Source of the DNA: Diphasiastrum complanatum | Lineage: Eukaryota > Streptophyta > Lycopodiopsida > Lycopodiales > Lycopodiaceae | DNA: 61,745 nt | NCBI GenBank assembly: GCA_029204225.1 | Contig: CM055113.1 | Span: 34,286,362 to 34,348,106 of the forward strand | Reading direction: 5' to 3' | Shown: one piece after another, positions 1 to 12,034 of the stretch | Layout: every line of letters begins with the position of its first letter | How positions within the stretch are numbered: position 1 is the first letter of the stretch | The notes under the pieces: model-generated | Database searches by the model: none | The model's input: only the letters and a program-made list of their open reading frames with translations | What the model was told of the DNA's origin: nothing | Made by a program: the position numbers and the translations under genes

Positions 1-1264
1 ATCTTCTTAATTGATCATAATAATTAAACTACAAAGCACCACTTGGCCTCAAAGCCTATTGGCCAAATCGTACCTCCCTCCTTATTTGAATTCGAATTTT
101 AGGGGTTAGGCCTTATGACATTTAATTCATGCACTTGGCCTAAGGTACTTTTATTAACATCTAATAATCAAATAACCATGTGATCATCGTGTTGGAGTTA
201 TAATAGGGTGCCAAATCTCTCACACTTATTTAGTCATGTAGATCTATGATCTAAGTAAGAATTAGCTTGTCTCGATATTCGCAAATCCCCCAACAATAAA
301 CATTGACAATTGATGTGACTCTCTATCGACAATGTGTGTATTTCTTACAATTATGTTGCATATGGGTGGTTATCGTTTTTTGAGCAACATTACTTAAGCA
401 ACTAGTGGGCTTTTGAGCGATGGTTGTTTGACATTTCTAGTTGTGGGTATGAAATGTTTCAAAAGTGTTATAGAAGCTATCCATTCTCTACTTATCGGTA
501 TGATCCCAAAGGCATGTACACCTTCGTGGGCACCATAATCACAATAATTCTCTCAATCATGGTGTATGGTTCACCTAATCTACTTGAGAACGTCCTTGAT
601 GTTTTTGGGGTTAAACTTGTACAAATTGACTTAAATCTATATTCCAGCTTGTGGAAGATAGTTTTTGCCACTCTCCATGTTTCAAGTTTATTCTAGGTAA
701 TATGCTATGTTTCTTCAATATATTGAATTGTTAATTGACCCTTGCCAAGTTTACGGTTTTGCTCCAAGATTTTACATGTTTTCAGGGTGAAGCAATTATT
801 TTCCTTTTATAAAACACACATGCATATTATCTTGAAGATGGTGTTTTGCCTCCCAACCATTGACCAACTCTTGAGACTCTTAATTGCTATAAGTTTGAGA
901 CTTGGTAAAATTCTCTGGACTTCGCCGGTTGCCAATTTCGTGACTTCCTCAGCTACCATTGGCTTGATACATTCTACCAGTTTCGTCTTCTGTGACGTTC
1001 TTGTCGGTTTGCCCGTGGGTGCATATGCATACTTTGGAATTTTTGTCAAATTGATTTCGTCCTCATTTGTTTCATACCTAGGTGGCACTAAGATTTCTCC
1101 CAGCTATTTGTGAGCTCTGTATTGGACAATCCAAGCATGGATGGTTAACTCTCGTGGATTTACATTCGTGCTATTAGCGGTCCCGGGTGATTGTTCAGAT
1201 GGATCAACGTAAGATAGTGGGCGAGCATGATGGCGAGTAATAGACAGGGCGAGTAATCACAGTG
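1..1264. other. AT-rich stretch without a recognisable gene
   Basis: Short open frames exist here on both strands, for example plus 424-696 and the mutually overlapping plus 742-1113 and minus 807-1088. None carries a motif I recognise, the two at 0.8-1.1 kb cover the same bases on opposite strands, and the first begins on TTG. I see no LTR matching the copia remnant to the right. It may be old transposon flank or simple intergenic DNA. Confidence 0.4.
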
Positions 1265-3900
1265 GGTGAGTAATAAAATTATGACAAAATCATTGCGTCC
1301 ATACTGCACTCATGGTGCTTGATTAAGACCATAAAGGGCCTTTCGTAGTCTGCACACTTGATTTTCATGTCTCTTAACAATGAAGCCTTGTGGTTCAACC
1401 ATGTATACCTCCTCTTCTAAGTCACCATTCAAGAACGCGGACTTTACATCCATTTGGTGGATTTTCCATCCAAAATTTGATGCCAATGCAACTATAAGGC
1501 GTAGTGTGGTCCATTTTTCTATAGGACAAACATCTCTTCGTAATCAATGTGTTTACCTTGCTCATAACCCTTTACCACCAAGCGTGCTTTGTATTTTGCA
1601 ATTGAACAGTCTGCATGAAATTTTGTTCTATACATCCATTTATTATCAATGGGTTTCTTGCCCGGGTGGAAGATCAACTAAGTCCCACGCACCATGTTTG
1701 TGGATTGCATCCATCTCCTCTTCCATGGCCCTTTGTCATTCCTTAAGGTCCTTTGCCTCATCATAGGTTGTTGGCTCTTGACACTTATGATGTCACTCAT
1801 AAGAGCATTGTTCACATGGTAATAATCAGGAGTTTTCCTCTCCCTCATTGATCTTCTCACATCACCTTGCGAGCTCGATCCTAGTAGGTTCATCTTCGCA
1901 TTTTTCATGATGTTATCATACCATTTAGGTCTCTTCAACTCGGGTGATATACTTCTTGGTGAGTAGGTATTCCAAGGAGTGTCCAAATATAACCTTTTGC
2001 TTCCCACAGGTTTCTCTTTCACAACACCAATCGACAAATATCTCCCCCTTGGTTCATAGATGGGTGGAGTTCGATCATGTTCCCCTTCAAGGACTTGATC
2101 CTCATGCGGGATTTCTTGTGGAGAACCTTCCTCATCTTCTTTTAGGATAGTAGGAAGCCTCTTGATATCACCATCAACTTTTGTATGATCATCCTCATCA
2201 AATCTATGCATTTCGTCAAAGATTTTACTAGTGTGGATCTTCCGCATTACTGGATCAAAACACCTGTAAGCCTTCATCTTCTCGTCATACCCAACAAAGA
2301 TGCATTGATTGACTTCACATCAAGCTTTCTTCGCTCCTCTTTTGGCATGTTCACATAGGCTTTACATCCAAAAATGCAAAACTTGTCGATTTTTGGCTTC
2401 ATTCTCGTGAGTGCCTCTTCGGGAGTTACATTGAACCGTGGTAGTGGGTCTCTTATTTTGCAAGAACGTTGATGCATTGCATGCCTCTGATCAGCATAAA
2501 TTTTGTAAGCCCATTTGCTTCATCATAGAGCGTGCACTCTCTACAATGGTGCAATTTTTCCTCTCAGCTACTCAATTGTTATGTGGCGTATGTGCTGGAG
2601 TAAATTGCCTCTTGATCCTGTGTTCTTTGGAAAATGCCTCAAAATCATTTAATTTGTATTCACCCCCTCTATTAGATCGTAGCACCTTTATATGTGTATC
2701 CAGCTAGTTCTCCACTAAGGCCTTGAATTCTTTGAAGCAAGTCAATGCATCCAATTTGTTCTTCAAGAAGTAGACCCATGTCTTCCTGGAGTAGTTGTCA
2801 ATGAATGTCATGAAGTACTAGGCTCCTCCCAATGACATGGTCTTCATAAGGCTGCACTAGTCACTATGGATGAGTTCAAGTGGCTTCTTCGCTCTAGCAA
2901 TTTCCCCCTTTTTGAATTTCTCTCTATGGTGCTTCCCATCATGCATCATTCACAAATGGAATGTTGCTCATCCTATATTGTAGGTAGTTCACTTACCATC
3001 TTCAATTTGGACATCAACCGTAGACTTCCATAGTTCAAATGACCCATTCTTTTGTGCCAAAATTCAGATTGTGAAGCTATTGATGAAGCTAAACCATATT
3101 CTCCAGGTTTGGCCACATAACAATTGTCTTTGACAAAATCAACCTTTAGACGTTGATTTGCCATGATCCCCACTAAAAGCAAGCTCTTTGTGAGTCCAGT
3201 GTACGTAAAACACATTTGAAATGTTCTTAATCTTACCATCAGAAAACTGCACAGACACATTGCCGACGCCCTGAATCTGGCATTCCTCCCCATGACTTGC
3301 CTGAACTTCTGCCCATCATGGATTGGCGAGAAGTTCTCAAACCAATCACGCTTCCCAGTCATGTGCCTAGTGGCACCTGAATCAATGAACCACCTAGCAC
3401 CATCGTCCACCTGAGATGCCAATGTCGATGAGGAGACATTGGTTTTGTCGTCCTTTCCGTCATTCTCAACAATGTTGCTTTGTTGCTTCACTTTTCCTTG
3501 CTTGATATCTGCTTTCTTATTGTAGCACTCCCGCACCTAATGTCTTGGCTTGTGGCAATAGCACTTGTCTTTCTTCTTCTTCAACTTTGATGAGGACTCT
3601 CCCCGGTCGTCATCATCCTTGCACTTTCTTGGAATGCATTTCCACTCCTTTTGGTTGCCTTTGGCCACCAATGCCTGGTCTTCTTGAGTGGTATGCCTCG
3701 ATTTGATTAACGATAGCGCTCTTTGCACCTTTCTAGTATAAGTCCTCATGTATGCTGGAGTGGTATTGCGCCTCATCTTGATGCCCACAACGATGTCCCA
3801 TAGCTCTTTCTCCATGAGAAGGCTCTTCATTTTGAACTATCAGATATTACCTATCCAATTTGCTTGCCTTGCCCAAAATCCCCTCATTGATGTTGGCCAT
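1265..3900 (-). pseudogene. Ty1/copia gag-pol remnant, element 1
   Basis: Read right to left this is a copia polyprotein in the usual order. The gag ATG is at 3900 (MANINEGI) and meets a stop after about 17 codons; KELWDIV of the UBN2-type gag lies near 3790. The zinc knuckle near 3550 is damaged by a stop and short Cys spacing. The aspartic protease motif DSGAT is intact (3370-3384), followed by the pre-integrase HKRMGHLNYG. The integrase (about 2480-2900) has stops, and its second catalytic Asp is Asn (RSNRGGEY, 2661-2679). FGCKAYVNMP ends the integrase near 2350 and a linker follows. Reverse transcriptase begins with WMYRTKF and DVKSAFLNGDLEEEVYM near 1450 and breaks off after YGLNQAP near 1330, so the YxDD box and RNase H are absent. 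Family assignment is secure; the element is dead. Confidence 0.88.
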
Positions 3901-4983
3901 CTCCAAAACACTTAGAAACCCACATGTAGGCTAAAAAGAGTATGCCAAAGCCAATGGCGATGCCAAAATTTCAAAAATAATGACCTGCACTTTTTAGCTT
4001 ATTAGGCCACCTGCCGCTTTCGCCAAATCGAATGCCAAGACGGTTTCTGTTCCAGAAATGCCTTTAGGCACACACTCCTACCTCGACGCTCCCTTTTGGC
4101 ATCCACCAATCACTTTCACACTTAGTTTGGACATACTGTACTTGTAGGTATAGTCCAGGTGTCTTTCGTTTAGAGGCTATAGCCTTTTGTTTGGCCAAAA
4201 ACGGCTAAAGGACTTGGGGCCTCTTTAACATTTGAACTGTTTCTTCAAACTGAAGAAATTTCACTCTTCATGAAAATTCGGACCCAACAAACACCTCAAT
4301 TTGAAATTTTTTATTGAAATTGAAGGCTTACATTTTCTTCACTCCCTTGCATTTGAAGTTCAGGAAATCAACAGTCTGCAGCAGACCCGCGCGCCGAAGG
4401 GCTCTCTGAGGGTCGCGCGACCCTCCCACGCCATCTCCATCCTTCCCTTTCCTTCTACTCTATGGATGAGGATTTGGCTGTTTTGCTCTGTGGATCGATT
4501 TTGCTCCCTATCAGCCTCACGGCTTCTTGCGGCCTCTTGGCAGAATATTTGCTTCCCTAGGGCGCTCCAGTAACACGATTTTACAACTTTGAAAAAGGTC
4601 AAGAATTGAGGGAGATCCAAGTTTTGTGCCTTCAAACCCCTGCTCAGAAACCAGCCAACTTTCTAAGCTGTTTCACCTGTTCTCTGATGGTTGTTTCTTC
4701 CACCTTTCTTCCTTACCTAGATCGCCCCACAACCGTAAGCTATTGCATATATGGGTTTGCAAATTGGTGCAAAAACCGCTACAAACCAAGCCGAAACGCC
4801 TTGAAAATCCCTGATTTCCAGCCAGCAATTTTTGGTTCTCCAATTGTTCAGCTTTTGATTCTCGTGAGTTTTTCACCCCACGAACTCCTTCCTTCTTGGA
4901 ATCTGTATACCGCCCCAAGTGCCAAAGCACATCACCATAGGATGATTCCCCCAGCAACTGATCCCGGTTTTATACACTCACAA
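3901..4983 (-). other. Probable untranslated leader of element 1
   Basis: About 1.1 kb lies between the candidate primer site at 4984-4997 and the gag start at 3900. It holds open frames on both strands (for example plus 4606-5100) but none shows a known domain, so I read it as leader. Copia element F near 56-57 kb has a leader of similar length, which supports the interpretation. A GC-rich patch at 4380-4450 is unusual for the region. Confidence 0.4.
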
Positions 4984-4997
4984 GGCTCTGACACCAA
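4984..4997 (-). promoter_or_regulatory. Candidate primer binding site of element 1
   Basis: The minus strand reads TTGGTGTCAGAGCC, one base from the TGGTATCAGAGC core used by plant copia elements primed by initiator-Met tRNA. It lies upstream of the gag remnant in the right orientation. I could not find the matching LTR pair, so this is a motif call only. Confidence 0.4.
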
Positions 4998-5913
4998 GTT
5001 CAATTTGAAAAACAAAAATCCATACATGAAGAGCTCTCACACCAACAAGCAACCGGTTACTCATTTAATTGCTCTTAACTGTACAATATTTATAGATTAA
5101 GTATTTACTAAGTAGGGCCTAGTACTAACTAGCCCTTCAGCCTAGTGCTTAGAGAGAGAGAAAACCTTTAAAGTTTAATGTTTGCCCTTTTTCAACTAAT
5201 CTCCTATTGGCATTGTTAACACTCTCTTTAGACAATCAGAAAACTACGTGCTCATCACATTTACTTTAAGGGATCTATTCCTTTCTTAAGAAGAGAGTTT
5301 GCTATTAAGGTATTATTCAGGATTGGCTTAAGTGGAGAGTTTAATGGATATTTCTGAACCTACTTTGGCAAAGCTACTTATCTCTTGTTGGAAATTTTCC
5401 ATGACTTGCTCATTAGCTTCACGATGCTCCTTGCCTTGTGTAAAACAAGGCTCAATCTCGGAAAGTTTTAGGCTATAATTCTACTTTTGTGACTAATTCT
5501 AATGGAGAGATATGGTTATTCAAGAATTGGGTTCTTGGCTTGAATCACCTTTATTTATGTCTTTGATTGCTTTGGCCTGGCATGACTATGTATGCTTTTT
5601 GTGAGAAGCTAGAGTAGGCTGTTGGCAGCTCAACTATGGAAATGTCGTAGGAATGCATAATGCTAATAGCCTGTGGCTCGAGTGAGGTACTTTCTCAAAA
5701 TGCAGAGCTTCCGACAGACGTGTTTACTCCATGTTCAAACAGCTGTGGAGCACGAGCGTGCTGATCTATGAGCCATTCTTTATTCTCTTCCTGCAGAGAT
5801 CCGCTAAGATGGAACACATGTCCAACACAAGTCAACTCCATTGAATAGTTTGGATATACCCAATAGAGTTGAATTCTGCTTATGCCAATTAGGGTTTTAA
5901 ATAAAATTTACTT
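4998..5913. other. Intergenic; possible 5' LTR of element 1
   Basis: If the primer site to the left is real, the LTR should occupy the first few hundred bases here on the minus strand; a TGTTAACA end at about 5214-5221 is a candidate edge. No second copy is visible in the window. The remainder is AT-rich with no gene I can support. Confidence 0.25.
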
Positions 5914-6931
5914 TTAGGGATTTGTAAACCAGAACTGGCCATGTTTGTGTAAATCATAACTGGCCATGTATATGCCTGAAGCATTGATTTGGGAGAACAT
6001 ATATGTATTCCAAGGTTGAATCATGGAAATAACAATTCTGCTATTCTGATTCTCCCACCTTAGAAAATCATTGTTGACATTAATCAATAAAGGATTGACC
6101 ACATATGAATCTACTGAGCAATGTAAATTTCTCCAAAGGAATTGATATAAATCAATGGCATATTTTAAAATAAGCTTCCTATAGAGTGTTGGTTGATTGA
6201 GAGAATATTCCCAATCATTATTCACATCCATATATTCCACACGAATTAGATACTGGCAGTTGAGTTCTAAAGAATCCATAGGAATAAGGTTATCCTACAT
6301 AAGCCACTTTAAGCTCTTGTAAAATGGATCCATGAGGCATCGAACAATAATCCAATGTATTGATACAGGTTGGATTTCTATGAAATAATGAAATCTCTTC
6401 ATTGCTAGCAGTATCCATGTTGAATACCTCATACTCCATTAGATCATTGTCGAAAATAAAAATATTCTCAAAAGCTCCCAAATCAAATTGAAATGGTTCG
6501 CAGATCGGAATCTTAAAATAGCCACTCAATTCCAAAAAATGGAATATCGGTGCCATATAGTCTTCATTTTGAAAGTCAATGAATGCCTTAATCGAGTTTT
6601 TGTGAGCATAACAATATTCTCAATTTGATGGTCCATAGTTGTTTGTCCATTGATCAGATTAAGACAATAAATCTTGTTCTGAACTTTGATGGTTGAAGTG
6701 AGACTCGACAAGATGTTCAATATGAAGCTGGACCTTGTCTAGAACGTTAGGTTGCTCCAACTGACAATGATGATAAATTGACTCCTAGTTTTTGACATCA
6801 GACATTGCATCTTGACCTAAATCTTGACTTTCATCGTCGCTTTGCTCATCTACTTCATTGTTTTCACTTTATTCACGAGACTCATTATTAAGATCATCTT
6901 CATCTTCAGAAGTGTCTTCACTTTCATGCAT
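5914..6931 (-). pseudogene. Decayed gene of unknown family with acidic N-terminus
   Basis: One minus-strand frame runs from an ATG at 6929-6931 to 6290 (about 214 codons) with four in-frame stops. It starts with a Glu/Asp/Ser-rich stretch (MHESEDTSEDEDD) and ends with a non-acidic part containing HFLELSGYFKIPICEPFQFD. A second frame, 6279 to 5914, continues with coding-like residues (NNDWEYSLNQPTLYRKLIL), so a frameshift near 6285 is likely. I recognise no domain. The 5' end stops 12 bases short of the LTR edge at 6944, so any upstream part has been cut off or displaced by element C. It could be a plant gene or the first ORF of another transposon. Confidence 0.4.
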
Positions 6932-6943
6932 CTGTGTAGAAAA

Positions 6944-7336
6944 TGTACTTGTATATAGTCAGATTCATTTTAGAGAAATCTACACATGTGTGAACTTGAC
7001 TTTGACTAGAATCTAAGAAAAAGTCATTTTGGTCAATTTCCTTGTAATTAGCTTGCACTTCCATGTGAATGAGTAAATGCTCCCACATGTCAAGATGTTG
7101 TTCACACGTGTGGATTTGGATATACTTGATAAGATGTACATATTCTCCTTTATCCTATTTTATAGGGAAGATGTGGAGACTAGCATTTGGATTCTAGCTA
7201 ATAGGATAAGTCGACTTTGATCTATGGGCACATCTTGCTCCTATTGGTGGATCTACATGATGTGGCACTCCCCACACATGTGAAGACCTGCTGGACCAGT
7301 ATGCAGGTCATCCTTGTACTTGATCTATAAAGAGAT
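6944..7336 (+). repeat. 5' LTR of copia element C, first part
   Basis: Starts TGTACTTGTATATAG and matches, with scattered differences, the 3' LTR at 16115-16484 over nearly its whole length. Shared stretches include TCAATTTCCTTGTAATTAGC and ATGTGGCACTCCCCACAC. The LTR is interrupted at 7336, where the array A/B has inserted, and resumes near 13887. The two parts together make about 700 bp. Several ACACGTGT-like palindromes (7110-7120, 7270-7285) resemble G-box cores. Confidence 0.85.
7332..7336. repeat. Target-site duplication GAGAT, left copy
   Basis: GAGAT directly precedes the TGTAGG edge of the A/B array. The right copy is GAGAT at 13882-13886, directly after the far LTR end. Five bases is the normal size for copia integration. 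Confidence 0.75.
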
Positions 7337-8120
7337 TGTAGGATTTTGGTGGAAATGTGGTGAGCAGCGGAAGTGGTGAGCAGATGGTGATGAATCGGTA
7401 GTGCGGCAGTTACCAACAAGACAGTTCAAGATGAATTTGATACTACAATGCGCAATGGAACAAGATAGTAGAACGATGCACTCTGATTAGATTACAGAAT
7501 ACTGAGTACAATGCTTGAAGCTGGGCGTAGAAAGAGTAGGCGCTCAAAAACCGCTTCAGCTAAAATTGTTGATGATAAAAAATTGGAATACTAGAATGTT
7601 AACTAACTGATTCTACAAAACCTACTTAATCACTGATCCTTGTTACAGAATAATGTCTGAATCATTGTTACAATTGATGCTTGTCAAGGTGTTGACTCCA
7701 TCATTGATGATTGGAAGTCAGTTGATTAGTGAATTAAAATCCTAAGTTAATCTACTTACAGTCCCATAGAAAGTAGCCATTATTTTAACTATATGTGGGT
7801 CAGATTTCTAATTTCAAAGGGTCGGATTTACACACTGGGTTGGATAATTTACAAAGGGTCGGATTAATTAGAATCGATCCAATCCGATCCAGGGTTGAAG
7901 ATGCCCAGATATTTTTCGCCTCGATCCGATCCGATCCAGGGTCAAAAAATCACACTTTGATAGGATTGAAATTGGGTCTAAAAAATTTGATCCTGGATTT
8001 TTCGATTCTTTGCTAAAATTTTGATCCTTCATAATTTTTGTGGTTTTCCAAAAATAAGTATAAATAGGTTTTAGGATGCTCATTACCTAATGGAATTGGG
8101 CTTGAACATGAAGTCAAACA
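7337..8120 (-). repeat. 3' LTR of copia element A
   Basis: Begins TGTAGGATTTTGGT on the plus strand and is collinear with the LTR at 12035-12869, which proves the pair. It ends at AAACA next to the purine tract (minus strand AAGGAGGAG) that primes plus-strand synthesis. The interior is dense in GATCC and GGGTCGGATT motifs (7795-7945), giving short internal repeats. Confidence 0.88.
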
Positions 8121-11100
8121 CTCCTCCTTAATGTGGATCCTGAAAAATTTCGATCTTTAGATTTAACATAAATATGAGATGATGCTCCTTTGATAGAGCC
8201 TTGGTGAAGTAATCTGCTGCCTATAATTTTTTTCTGCAGTAAACCAGAGAAACCCTTGCTTTCGATATACTTATTTCGGGAATATTGGATTCAGAGATAG
8301 TGCAATGGCACTTTGATTGTCACAGTAGAGGGTCATTGGATGTGACTGCAAAATTTTGATATCTGCAAACAGGTTCCTTGGCCAAATTGCCTCCTTGGTA
8401 GCATTTGTGGCAGCTATGCATTTCGATTCTGTTGAAGATAATGTTACTGAGGTCTGTTTTTGGCTGTTCCATGAAATTGGGCCTTGGTTGAACAAGAAGA
8501 CAAATCTAGAGGTTGATTTTCTTGTGTCAATATCTCTTGCCCAATCTGCATCTGTGTAGCCCTCCGAAATGTTGGCAGGTTGGCTGCCATAGCAGATGCT
8601 AAGGTGTTTTGTAGCTTGGACATACTTCATGACTTTCATGAGAGCCTTCCAATGAATTGGACTTGGATTTGAAAGAAATTGACTGAGAGAGTTGATGGAA
8701 TAAGCAAGGTTGGGTCGAGTGTAGAGCATAACATACATCAATAAACCGATTATTGAGTGAAATAGATACTGCTTCATCTCCTCCTTTTTTGACTCAGATT
8801 TTGGACATTGCTCCTTAGACAGTTTCAAACTAGGGTCAAGTGGGAAGTGGCTTGGTTTGCACTCAACCATTCCATATTTTGCCAGCACATTGGTGAGGTA
8901 TTTCTGCTGGCTGATGAAATTTGTCTGCTAGTTCAAATTCGAAAAATCTGAATTCCGAGACAGTAGTGTGTAGGACCTATATCTGCCATCTTGTATTCTT
9001 GTGCTAACAAACATTTGGTATCGTTCAACAAATTTAAACTGTTACTAAACAGTAATGTCTCATCAACATAAAGGGTGATGACTATGAAAGAATCCGATAT
9101 AGACTTAAAATAAACATTTGAGTCTGCCGAGTTTGGGATGAAACCATTCTCGATTAGAAATGTATTATATTTCTGAAACCAAAATCTTGGAGACTGTTTC
9201 AGACCGTACAGGAGTTTATAAATTTTGCACACTAGATGCTCCTTCTCTTTTAGCTCATATCCTTTTGGCTGGGACATGTAGATCTCCTCTTCAATGGTGC
9301 CATTAAGGAAGGCAGTTTGGACGTCCATTTGGTGAACTTCAAACAAATTGAAGCATGCTTTACCACAGGACTGAAGGTTTCAAAATAATCCAGGTCTGGA
9401 ATTTGTGAAAACCCCTTGGCAACCAGTCTAGCTTCGTATGGATTTACTTTACCTTCAACATCATACTTCACTTTGAACAACCACTTGCATGAGATCAGAT
9501 TTCGATCCTTTGGCAGCTCAGTCACAGTCCATGTTTGATTCTCAATCAGAGAATCAAATTTTGCATCCATGACAGCCTTCCACCAGGTGTTGACATAGCC
9601 CTCATGAACTATGTTTAGTTCCTACACAAAATAGCAGACCAGATCATCGGAATAGAGACTGTTTGGGTCGATTTGATCTTATGGGTTGAATTTTGACCTT
9701 CTGATGCTGCTTGTTCTACTGAGGTTTTGACTCACTGTTAGAGTCAATACCGATTTTCTGGTTTTCTACTCTTGGATCGGATTTTGGATTTTCGATCCTT
9801 GGATCAAATTTTGAATTTTTGATTCTTGGGTCGGATTTTTCTGGAGCTTTTCCCTTGTGATCAAAAAATTGATTCTCCAAAAAAATGACATCTCTGCTCG
9901 TGTATGTTTTGTGAGTGACCAGGTTGTAGAGCTTGTATGTCTTGTAATCTGGGGAGTAGCCAATGAAAATCAATTTTATGCTCTTGTCATCCAGCTTCTT
10001 TCTTGAATCCTCAGGGATCTGAGCATAGGCAATGCATCCAAACACTCGAATATGTTTGAGTGATGGCTTTGATCCAATCCACACCTAGGGTGCCTTGCCA
10101 TTCAGGGACTTAGTGATGGATCGATTTTGCAAGTAGGCAGTTGTAGTGACAACTTCTACCCAAAATCTCTTTCGAAGAGAAGCATGGGCCATCATGCTTC
10201 TGGCACTATCTATTAGTGTCCGATTCTTCCGTTTTGCTACTCCATTTGATTGAGGTGAGTAGCTCGTGGTGAATTGTTGGAGTATTCCACAGGCCTTGCA
10301 GAATTCCTTGAACTCGGTGGAGATCTATTCTTCCCTCCATCTATACATAAAGCTTTTATTGCTCTTTGGGTCTGATTTTCTGCAGATGCCTTGAATTGCT
10401 TGAAGAATTTGAAAGTCTCGGATTTATTCCTCAAAAAGTAAGTAGTAGTTCCCCTAGAAAAGTCATCAATAAAAGTCAGAAAATAAAGAGCTCCCCCTGT
10501 GGAAGAAGTCTGCAATGGGCCACAAAGGTCACTATGTAAAAGGTCTAGCAAATCTCTAGAAGTGTGAACAAAATCTGAAGTGAATGGACTTCTAGCATAC
10601 TTGCTGATAATATGGCTTTCACATGGAGAATCAGATTTGCTAATAGAAGGAAGATCTTGCACTAAGTTCTGATCATTTGTTGAATACTCTTCAAATTTAA
10701 ATGGCCTAGTCTGAAATGCCACAACATATGATTTGATTCAGAAGTAGAAATTAGAGCTTGACTATTTGTAGAAAAACACTGACTTAATTTTAAATTTAGC
10801 CACATCTTCTACCATAAGCTAGGACTTTCCTAGGCTTGTCAAGAATAGTCCAGCCCTCTGTATCGAATTCTACTCTATGACCAGAATTAGTGATTCTGCT
10901 TATAGAAAGCAAATTCTTTGTAAGGTTCGAAATATACAGGACATTGGACAACAACTTAACAACACCTCTCTGAAATTCAACCCTTACTGCCCCTTCACCT
11001 TCAATGGAATGTGTTGAGTTGTCTCCAAGCTGCACAACTCTGGAATGGATGAAAGGCTTGTAGTTTTGGAACCAATCCCGATGATAGATCATGTGCTGAG

Positions 11101-11892
11101 TTGCTCTAGAGTCCAGGTACCAGGAATCGATATCCTAAAAATTTTCGACCCTGGTCATAAAGGCAACTTCATCCTCCTCTTCATGTTGGATCGAGTTACT
11201 GGTTGAGGCAACATTTGTTTGTTGTTGGAACTGCTTCTTCTTATCATTGTTGTACTTGAGTGTTCTGCTGTCCTTAATGAGATGAGTAGTCCTCTTACAA
11301 TACTTGCAAAAGAGTTTCTGCATTGGTTGGAATGGTGAAGAATTCGACCTTGGGCCAAAATTTGACCCAGAGCCAAAATTTGATTCTAACTGCATGTTGC
11401 TCTTTTTCCCTAAATTATTAGGTTTTGTGGATTTTTTTTTGAATTTTTTATTTTTCTTTGTGTACAGAGTCTGAAAATCCGATCTTGAGCTTTAGAATGC
11501 ATTCCTTCTGATTTCCTCTTGTAACAAGATAGAGATGACTCTTGATAGAGTAAGTTGTTGTTGGGTTGAAATAGCCATGACCCATGTTTCATAGGCTTCA
11601 GGAAGACTCGATAAAAGAGTCATTAATACATCTTAATCTTCAATGTTTGATCCTGTTGCAGATGACTAATTTGGGAGTCTTTGATCTTCAAAGTGATTAA
11701 GGCAAATGCCTTGCCATCTCGTTGCCTCCATTTGGTGATGCCAGCTGCATTAGCCTCTGGCTTGATTTCAGTACCATCAACAATGTCCCACAGCTCCTTG
11801 GCTAATAGAACGACTTTCATCTTGAACTTCCAGAGATGGTAGTTCTCTCCATCGATCTTGTCAATCAGAGAAGAACTAGAAGTAAAGTCCAT
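8121..11892 (-). pseudogene. Ty1/copia gag-pol, element A
   Basis: The near full-length internal region of element A on the minus strand. Gag starts at the ATG at 11890-11892 (MDFTSSSSLIDKIDG); the zinc knuckle near 11290 keeps Cys-Cys-His but has Ser in place of the last Cys. The protease motif reads DSRAT instead of DSGAT (about 11102-11114). Integrase core is at 10237-10722 (HSDLCGP, then IDGG) and shifts frame; its C-terminal part is at 9716-10084 (VFGCIAYAQIP). Reverse transcriptase spans 8933-9570 with a frameshift near 9340 and YVDE where YVDD is expected (near 9065). RNase H at 8271-8888 keeps DADWARDIDTRKST but loses about 40 bp after LSLNP compared with copy B. Order and spacing are typical copia; at least four catalytic or structural defects make it inactive. 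Confidence 0.93.
9757..9845 (-). repeat. Nine-residue tandem repeat in the element A polyprotein linker
   Basis: The integrase-RT linker contains three consecutive 9-residue units: SDPRIKNSK, FDPRIENPK and SDPRVENQK. At DNA level these are 27-bp repeats built on GGATCGGATTTT-like sequence, the same vocabulary that dominates the LTRs of this element. Confidence 0.7.
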
Positions 11893-12020
11893 TATGGTAT
11901 AGTTTGATATCGTTGGTAGAAACAACAATAACGGGATACTGTTGGCTGCGCACTTGCTGAAATGAAGTCTTGGTAGAAACAAGACTAAATCTGCAATGAA
12001 AATATAGATTACTAAGCCAC

Positions 12021-12034
12021 CCGCTCTAATACCA
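12021..12034 (-). promoter_or_regulatory. Primer binding site of element A
   Basis: The minus strand reads TGGTATTAGAGCGG directly after the LTR end CCTACA. It is one base from the initiator-Met tRNA complement TGGTATCAGAGC and abuts the LTR with no gap, so position and sequence agree. Confidence 0.85.

Noticed and set aside
1380-1766. 128-codon plus-strand frame
   Set aside because: It is the antisense shadow of the copia RT start, whose minus-strand motif DVKSAFLNGDLEEEVYM is clear.
4301-5100. Overlapping open frames up to 164 codons on both strands
   Set aside because: They lie in the likely leader of copia element 1, overlap on opposite strands and show no domain.
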